A DNA stretch of 35,101 nt from an archaeon (GTDB lineage Archaea > Nanobdellota > Nanobdellia > Woesearchaeales > GW2011-AR9), in the NCBI GenBank assembly GCA_023265925.1, contig JAHFSD010000006.1, forward strand, positions 1 to 35,101. The letters are read 5' to 3'. Each line of letters starts with the position of its first letter. The stretch's first letter is position 1. Under the pieces are notes generated by a model. That model saw only the letters and a program-made list of their open reading frames with translations, ran no database searches and had not been told where the DNA came from. Below, piece after piece: positions 30,661 to 35,101 of this stretch. The position numbers and the translations under genes were made by a program.

Positions 30661-31150
30661 TGCTTGCCTCCACCGAACTTTCGGCTGGAACAGGCCCAGG
30701 CCTGGAACTCCCATACCCCAGGATGGTGACAGCGAGAAGAATGACGGCGACGCCAGCCCATTTCCAGGCGTTCATCACGTCCGTTGGAAACAGGCGGGGG
30801 GAAATCAGGCTGACCCAGATGTAGCTCGTTGCCGCTACAGGATAGACGATGCTCAGTTCGCCTTTCCGTAAGGCGAGAATCATTAGGGCTGCCCCGATCC
30901 CATAGGACACAAAGCCCAGCAGAAAAGGAGCATTAAGGAAGGTTATGAACTCACTGAAATCAATTGTCTTCATGCCCCATTTCCATAACAGCTGCCCGCC
31001 GGAGGTGAACAGCGTGCAGAAGGCCATCAGCAGGACTGCTTTCAGCTGGGTCTGATGGTGGAGTGGATGAGTTTGTATATTTGTTTGTATCAGTCGCTGA
31101 TGAGGTGGACGAATCGGTGGAGCTGGTTGAGAGGGTTGAAGTTCTTCCAT
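30653..31150 (-). CDS. SMR/EamA-like 4-TM transporter with long polar N-terminus
   Basis: A 165-aa protein. About 36 residues of polar, Pro/Gln/His-rich sequence precede four membrane helices. LSIVYPVAATSYIWVSLISPRLF closely parallels LSVVYPLVSMSYIWTTVFSIKYL in the partner, so the genes are tandem paralogs. The start lies 21 bp downstream of secD, making this the third gene of a secF-secD-transporter-transporter unit. The C-terminal tail (SSRPGPVPAESSVEASNG) is also polar. Confidence 0.7.
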   Translation of the reverse strand: MEELQPSQPAPPIRPPHQRLIQTNIQTHPLHHQTQLKAVLLMAFCTLFTSGGQLLWKWGMKTIDFSEFITFLNAPFLLGFVSYGIGAALMILALRKGELSIVYPVAATSYIWVSLISPRLFPTDVMNAWKWAGVAVILLAVTILGYGSSRPGPVPAESSVEASNG

Positions 31151-31171
31151 GATTCTACTCCTTGAGCAAAT

Positions 31172-32767
31172 TTACTCTTTAAGCAGGATTTCAACGATGG
31201 CCGCATAGGCCGGCCGGGCAATCAGCACGCCAAAGGTTAACCCGGCAATCGTCGTAAAAGCAAACCCTTTTAACAAGCCTGCTCCGGCAAACCATAATGG
31301 GATCATCCCTGAAGATGTGGTGAGGTAGGCACCAATCACAATGGCCATGGCATTCTTGATACGGCGCTTCCAGTCGCCGACAGTTTCTCTTTTCAGAGTT
31401 TCATCGGTGATAATGACCAGATGATCGACTCCCGTCCCGACCATGATGATAATGCCGGCAATCGCCGCCAAATCCAGGTTCCAGCCGACCAAAGCAGCAA
31501 AGCCCAGGACTAAAATGATCTCAGAAATCAACGTTAAGATCATCGGCACGACAATCCTGATTTTTTGATAGCGAATCAACACGACCACAATCACCGCTAA
31601 TAAAGCAATTGCTCCCACCAGCACTACATTCTGCAAAAATTCCTGTCCCAGGGAGGGCGAGATGGTATCCAGCTTGACGATGTTTAGTTTGGTGGGGAGG
31701 CTCCCGGTAATGATGATTGTCTGCAGCCGTTTCATGTTCTGCAGGGCGGTGGTGACGGCTTCGGCCTGCGTCGTTCCTGTTCCCGAGCCGGAAATCTGGA
31801 TGTTGGTGGTTGCCCGTCCTTTCAGTTCCGCGCCAATCCGCAGCCGATCAACTTCTTTGTCGTCAAGAACCATGGCAAGGTCCTCGCTTAAGTAAGCATT
31901 ATTTCCTTCCCGCAGCACCTGCAGATTCTTAGTTAAGGCCGCTTGCCGTTCCGCCGCTTCCGGGCTTACTGTGATCGTAAAGAAAAAGCCGCAGGCATAA
32001 CCTCCAGAAACCTGGCCGCAGCCGGAACGGGGATCAATGCCGGCACAGTCGGCACTCCTGCAGACATAGGTAATATCTTTCTTTCCGCCAAAAAAGACCG
32101 TTTCGTTACCGATCCTGGCTTCAAATTTTCCCTGGCGGGCCAATAAATCTTTCACTTCTTCTTCAGTGACGCCGGCAATTTCAATCAAAATAAAATCCTG
32201 CCCGCCAAGATCAGCTGCGGCGCGGATAACCACATCACTTAATCCATAGACGTTCAGCCGCTCCTGGAGATTGGCAATGGTAATATCCAAATCATCTTTA
32301 GAAATTGGTTCTGCGGGCTGCAAGAGCACCCGAGTTCCGCCTTCCAGATCCAATCCTTTGCGGAGATTAGAGCTGGGCGCTTCATACACGTTCAGGCCCA
32401 AATCAACTTTTTCCGATCCAGCCGTGGTCTGTTGATTTGCGGTGGTAAGCAGGCTATATATTTTTTTGTTCGTTTCGATGCGGACCGTACGATTTCCCTC
32501 AAGGCTAGATTGAAGTTGATAGTATTCTTCCACGGAATTAATTTTCTCTCCATTGAGCGAGAGAATACGTTCCTTGTGCAGCGGCGTTAATTTTGGTGAG
32601 GGATTTGGAATGCCGGCATTCACAGCGGAAGAATTGGTTAGGACATTTCTAATCGTCACTCCTTCCGTGCCAAAAATCTGTGGCTGGATGGCCACGACCG
32701 CAAAAACGAGGAAGATGACCAGGAGAAGAACTTTCCAGTTAGTGAATAATTGTTTGAGTCTGCTCAT
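31172..32767 (-). CDS. secD: Protein-export membrane protein SecD
   Basis: A 531-aa RND-family partner of SecF assisting Sec translocation across the membrane. TM1 is at 10-30. A large external region (about 35-370) includes RKGLDLEGGTRVLLQPAEP and the P1-type QERLNVYGLSDVVI. Five further TM helices (370-530) contain GWNLDLAAIAGIIIMVGTGVDHLVIITDE, the conserved core with its charged residues. Four Cys (CRSADCAGIDPRSGCG...C) in the external domain are unusual and may form disulfides. The start overlaps the secF stop (ATGA), so the two are translated together. Confidence 0.95.
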   Translation of the reverse strand: MSRLKQLFTNWKVLLLVIFLVFAVVAIQPQIFGTEGVTIRNVLTNSSAVNAGIPNPSPKLTPLHKERILSLNGEKINSVEEYYQLQSSLEGNRTVRIETNKKIYSLLTTANQQTTAGSEKVDLGLNVYEAPSSNLRKGLDLEGGTRVLLQPAEPISKDDLDITIANLQERLNVYGLSDVVIRAAADLGGQDFILIEIAGVTEEEVKDLLARQGKFEARIGNETVFFGGKKDITYVCRSADCAGIDPRSGCGQVSGGYACGFFFTITVSPEAAERQAALTKNLQVLREGNNAYLSEDLAMVLDDKEVDRLRIGAELKGRATTNIQISGSGTGTTQAEAVTTALQNMKRLQTIIITGSLPTKLNIVKLDTISPSLGQEFLQNVVLVGAIALLAVIVVVLIRYQKIRIVVPMILTLISEIILVLGFAALVGWNLDLAAIAGIIIMVGTGVDHLVIITDETLKRETVGDWKRRIKNAMAIVIGAYLTTSSGMIPLWFAGAGLLKGFAFTTIAGLTFGVLIARPAYAAIVEILLKE

Positions 32768-33648
32768 TTCTTTTTCCTCTCTAGGTATAAGCGTAACATC
32801 CCTACATTCTGGATCCAGGTCATGACCATGTCCACCAGCAATCCAATCAGCAGGATCAGCATGATCTGTTTGATGACTTCGCTTTCCACCAGGAACAACG
32901 TCACGATAACTGCAGCGAGAGTTGTCCAGGTCATCGTCATGCCCGTCTTAATGGCGCCATAAATTCTCTCCATTACCGTTCCTTCCTGCCGCTTCAGCAC
33001 TCTTGAGGTCAGCAGTATGTCGGTATCGACCGAATAGCCGATCAGCATCAGGAAGGCCGCTACGCCTGATGTGCTCAGTTTTTCCCCGGTGAGATTGAAG
33101 ATAGCTAACGTGACCACAATATCAGAAAAAGCAGCCGCAATCACCGCGGCGCTGGGAATCAGCGTGCGGAAATAGATGAATACCACCATCCCCATCAGGA
33201 TGAAAGCAATGATTAACGCCTTAAACGTCTGGCGGAAGAAACTTTCTCCCAATGATGAACCGACGATTTCGATGCTGTACTGCCCTTCCTGCAAAGGCAC
33301 TTTTTCACGAATGATGCTGAGGAGAGCAGTAATTTCTTCATTCTGCTGTGCGCCGGAATCAATCGCTATCCCAATTGTTTGCCCGGCAGCGCTTAATGTC
33401 CGGATATCAAAGTCCGCCTGGGGGAATTTCCCCTGCAGGAACGTTTCCAGTTCGGCTGGGGGAATGGTGGGAACAAAGGTTAACGTGATGGTCGAACCGC
33501 CTTTCAGGCTGATGCCTTTATGCACAAAGTCGCCGGTGGCGGCATATTGGATGCCAATCAGCAGCAGGGCGAGAACGACCAAGGCCAAGGGAAAAATGAG
33601 AAGGAGCTTATACTTCTGTTCGTAGATTTCCTTTAGTTTAGTCTTCAT
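32764..33648 (-). CDS. secF: Protein-export membrane protein SecF
   Basis: About 294 aa with six TM helices. KGGSTITLTFV in the first loop and LMLIGYSVDTDILLTSRVLK in the core are SecF hallmarks. I start at ATG 33648 (MKTKLKEIYEQKYK) rather than 33741, because a TTTATATA box (about 33676-33686) lies between them and the extra residues have no family match. It heads the secF-secD-SMR-SMR operon and diverges from the pilin-like cluster. Confidence 0.93.
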   Translation of the reverse strand: MKTKLKEIYEQKYKLLLIFPLALVVLALLLIGIQYAATGDFVHKGISLKGGSTITLTFVPTIPPAELETFLQGKFPQADFDIRTLSAAGQTIGIAIDSGAQQNEEITALLSIIREKVPLQEGQYSIEIVGSSLGESFFRQTFKALIIAFILMGMVVFIYFRTLIPSAAVIAAAFSDIVVTLAIFNLTGEKLSTSGVAAFLMLIGYSVDTDILLTSRVLKRQEGTVMERIYGAIKTGMTMTWTTLAAVIVTLFLVESEVIKQIMLILLIGLLVDMVMTWIQNVGMLRLYLERKKK

Positions 33649-33732
33649 TACCAGCCTCGTGAGGTGGCGGAGAGTGGCGGATATATAAAGATTATCAGTA
33701 AGGTTTATATAGGTTCTTTTGTTTGCTTTCTT

Positions 33733-33776
33733 TATAATCATATAATTATAATCATATAATCAATTACGTATAATCA
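33733..33776 (+). promoter_or_regulatory. Four TATAATCA repeats before the pilin-like operon
   Basis: TATAATCA occurs at 33733-33740, 33747-33754, 33755-33762 and 33769-33776, giving a 14-8-14 spacing. This AT-rich block is the only plausible promoter for the operon starting at 33793 and could contain several TATA boxes or a regulator array. GAGGTGAG follows as a strong ribosome-binding site. Confidence 0.5.
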
Positions 33777-33792
33777 AACGAGGTGAGTCATC

Positions 33793-34131
33793 ATGGATAA
33801 AAAAGGGCAGGGTATTTCTATCAATGTAATTATAGTAGCAGTAATCGCCTTAGTGGTCCTGGTAGTCTTAGTCGCCATCTTCACGGGCCGGATCGCGATC
33901 TTCCAGCGCGGCGTAGGCGATGTCAACGAACGATTGACCAGCCTGAAAGTGCAGTACGGTGATTGTCATCCAACCCTGACACAGGAAATTGCCTTTAAAG
34001 CAGAGTTTGCCAAAGCGGACAGTACTGCCGCCCGGCAGGCAGTCGAGGATACGTTGATGGCCGAAATCAACCGCTGCAAATTCAGCAGCGATAAAAGCGG
34101 CTGCGAAGCTGCCGGCTGTAAATGGAGTTAA
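33793..34131 (+). CDS. Class III signal-peptide (pilin/archaellin-like) small protein
   Basis: A 112-aa protein. The N-terminus MDKKGQGISINVIIVAVIALVVLVVLVAIF has the KKGQ cleavage-type motif followed by a hydrophobic helix, as in archaeal type IV pilin-like proteins processed by EppA/PibD-type peptidases. The rest is a small soluble domain with four Cys (one in YGDC; a C-terminal cluster CKFSSDKSGCEAAGCKWS). SD GAGGTGAG is 6 nt before the ATG. First gene of a run of tiny single-TM proteins. The exact filament type is unknown. Confidence 0.7.
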   Translation: MDKKGQGISINVIIVAVIALVVLVVLVAIFTGRIAIFQRGVGDVNERLTSLKVQYGDCHPTLTQEIAFKAEFAKADSTAARQAVEDTLMAEINRCKFSSDKSGCEAAGCKWS

Positions 34132-34179
34132 TGAAGTTAATTGATTTAATAGAGTCAATGGACTTAATAGAGTTAAACG
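34126..34179 (+). repeat. Six tandem 9-nt units (consensus AGTTAATAG)
   Basis: Units AGTTAATGA, AGTTAATTG, ATTTAATAG, AGTCAATGG, ACTTAATAG and AGTTAAACG follow without gaps. The first overlaps the stop of the pilin-like gene and the array fills the gap to the next one. It could be a slippage product, a protein-binding array, or an AT-rich spacer reducing coupling between the genes. Confidence 0.6.
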
Positions 34180-34200
34180 AACGATGAATTGAGGAAGGAT

Positions 34201-34512
34201 ATGAAAAAAGGGGATGCTAATATCTGGTGGATTATCATTGGAGCAGTGATTGCTTTAGTGGTATTAGTGGTGATCATGCTCATCTTCACGGGAAGGGCCG
34301 GAAAGTTAAGCGGTGGCATTGCCGAATGTGAAGGAAAAGGAGGAGCCTGTGTCAGCACGTCCCTGTGCCCGAAGAATACCTTGTACTCCTCGGCCTTTGA
34401 CTGCACGGGAGGAAAACGCTGTTGTGTGGGAACTCCCAAAGCCTGTCCCAATGGACAAGGGGATTGTGGCTCAGGTGAAATTTGTCAGGAAGGATACTGT
34501 TTTGCCTCATGA
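34201..34512 (+). CDS. Pilin-like small Cys-rich protein
   Basis: A 103-aa protein with start MKKGDANIWWIIIGAVIALVVLVVIMLIFTGR, parallel to the upstream gene (TM helix ending IFTGR in both). An external Cys-rich domain of about 70 residues follows (CEGKGGACVSTSLCP, CTGGKRCCVG, CPNGQGDCGSGEICQEGYC). The spacing suggests disulfide-bonded knots. ATG 34201 is preferred to the TTG at 34189, whose neighbouring GAGGAAGG serves as the ribosome-binding site. The stop overlaps the next start (ATGA). Confidence 0.68.
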   Translation: MKKGDANIWWIIIGAVIALVVLVVIMLIFTGRAGKLSGGIAECEGKGGACVSTSLCPKNTLYSSAFDCTGGKRCCVGTPKACPNGQGDCGSGEICQEGYCFAS

Positions 34513-34655
34513 AACATGGTTTCCGATGCGCGTTTAACAAAAAAGGAGTTGACTGGGCTAGTCCGGAAACGTTAGTGACGATTCTGTTAGCCATTCTGTT
34601 GGGGATGGTGCTGCTGTATTTTGTCTGGAAGAAGTTGGGAGGGCTGAAGCCATGA
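34509..34655 (+). CDS. 48-aa single-TM protein in the pilin-like operon
   Basis: Missed by the ORF track because of its length. MKHGFRCAFNKKGVDWASPETLVTI leads into a hydrophobic helix (ILLAILLGMVLLYFVW) and a basic end KKLGGLKP. KKG before the helix resembles the class III signal motif. Start and stop overlap the flanking genes by ATGA on both sides, strong support that it is translated. Confidence 0.62.
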   Translation: MKHGFRCAFNKKGVDWASPETLVTILLAILLGMVLLYFVWKKLGGLKP

Positions 34656-34858
34656 CTATCTTTTCAGGGAAAAAAGGCGTGCAAAAAATACTGTCTATTT
34701 TTTGGGCCATTTTTCCAGCTGGGAAAAAAGGCATGGAAATGTGGCAGTTGGTGTTACTCATTCTGGCCATTATCTTATTCTTATTCCTGCTGATCTGGTA
34801 TGGCGCGTTGGGTAGCGAGATCAATATCTTGTTGGATAAATGGGGGGAGTTATTCTAA
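34652..34858 (+). CDS. 68-aa single-TM protein in the pilin-like operon
   Basis: MTIFSGKKGVQKILSIFWAIFPAGKKGMEMWQLVLLILAIILFLFLLIWYG with a short acidic tail. A second KKG motif (GKKGMEMW) stands directly before the main helix, so a start at internal Met or cleavage there would give a mature pilin-like protein. It is linked by ATGA overlap to the previous gene and precedes the last partial gene by 1 nt. No known family. Confidence 0.58.
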   Translation: MTIFSGKKGVQKILSIFWAIFPAGKKGMEMWQLVLLILAIILFLFLLIWYGALGSEINILLDKWGELF

Positions 34859-34859
34859 C

Positions 34860-35101
34860 ATGGAAGCGGTCAATAAGCTCGTTGCCTATGTCATTCCCAT
34901 TGTAGTATTGATATTGCTGGTAGTTTATTTTTATGGTGGCAGCGGGGCGTTCGGCAAGGTCAAAGATGTTTTTAACAAGACCAAGTCTTATCTGCCGGAT
35001 GTCTCTCTTGGTGCCGAGAAATTATCGGCGGAAAAACCGACTATTCCACCTAAACAGGAAAAAGCCTTACGATTGTTAATCACCTCTATGGAAAGTATGC
35101 T
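34860..35101 (+). CDS. Single-TM protein, truncated by the window end
   Basis: ATG 34860 (SD GGGGGAG upstream) opens MEAVNKLVAYVIPIVVLILLVVYFYG followed by a soluble, Lys/Pro-containing region (KVKDVFNKTKSYLPDVSLG). The frame is open to the end of the window (80 codons visible). One N-terminal TM helix without the KKG motif distinguishes it from its neighbours. Fifth gene of the run. Confidence 0.6.
   Translation, partial: MEAVNKLVAYVIPIVVLILLVVYFYGGSGAFGKVKDVFNKTKSYLPDVSLGAEKLSAEKPTIPPKQEKALRLLITSMESM

Noticed and set aside
34126-34179. CRISPR array
   Set aside because: Units are only 9 nt, contiguous and degenerate, with no spacers. No cas genes are in the window.

Overview
The window looks like a chromosomal segment of a small-genome archaeon, probably of the DPANN group (Woesearchaeota-like). 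The lineage is inferred from gene content and style only. Archaeal markers are Hjc, TBP, MCM, Orc1/Cdc6, both subunits of DNA polymerase D, RNase P protein Rpp30, archease, RNase Z, archaeal TyrRS and SecD/SecF. Most genes have a TATA-like box about 25 nt before a start codon with little or no leader. Several genes look bacterial-type, notably a short AlaRS, a YgfZ-like protein and possibly MutY, which suggests past transfer.

Layout. 1-2.3 kb: Hjc, an Fe-S cluster carrier fused to a DUF1858 domain, YgfZ, and a tRNA-Ala(CGC) with an apparent T-loop intron. 2.4-5.9 kb: a C-terminally short AlaRS, then a small island (hypothetical gene, TrmB-type regulator, VapB antitoxin, internally deleted VapC) that ends at a diverged copy of the last 25 nt of alaS. 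5.9-9.3 kb: a 40-residue membrane microprotein coupled to mutY, archease, a TctA-like permease and a TPR-like protein. 9.4-11 kb: two strongly structured presumptive ncRNAs on opposite strands flanking an rnp3/Cys-rich protein operon. They share a double-hairpin core. 11-14 kb: a sulfur-relay cluster (ubiquitin-like carrier, TtuA-like thiolase, E1-like enzyme) facing a ThiI-like protein that has lost its PP-loop. 14-27.3 kb: an information-processing block with TBP, MCM (with a 560-aa LAGLIDADG intein), an RPA32-like OB-fold protein, a SpoIIM-family membrane protein, an AT-rich putative replication origin with ORB-like repeats, Orc1/Cdc6, PolD small subunit and PolD large subunit. 27.6-35.1 kb: TyrRS, a HAD hydrolase coupled to RNase Z, a secF-secD-SMR-SMR operon, and a chain of tiny single-TM, pilin-like genes running off the window edge.

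How the genes fit together. The origin, initiator, helicase, ssDNA-binding factor and replicative polymerase lie within about 13 kb. RNase P protein, RNase Z, archease, AlaRS/TyrRS, an intron-bearing tRNA and the thiolation genes form a tRNA maturation theme. The most unusual aspect is the intergenic RNA/DNA structure: the paired ncRNAs around rnp3, two 12-bp hairpins with 11-nt complementary loops just before the PolD large-subunit gene, a nested palindrome behind mcm, and a folded stretch between polD and tyrS. All functional calls come from reading the sequence; no database search or folding program was run.
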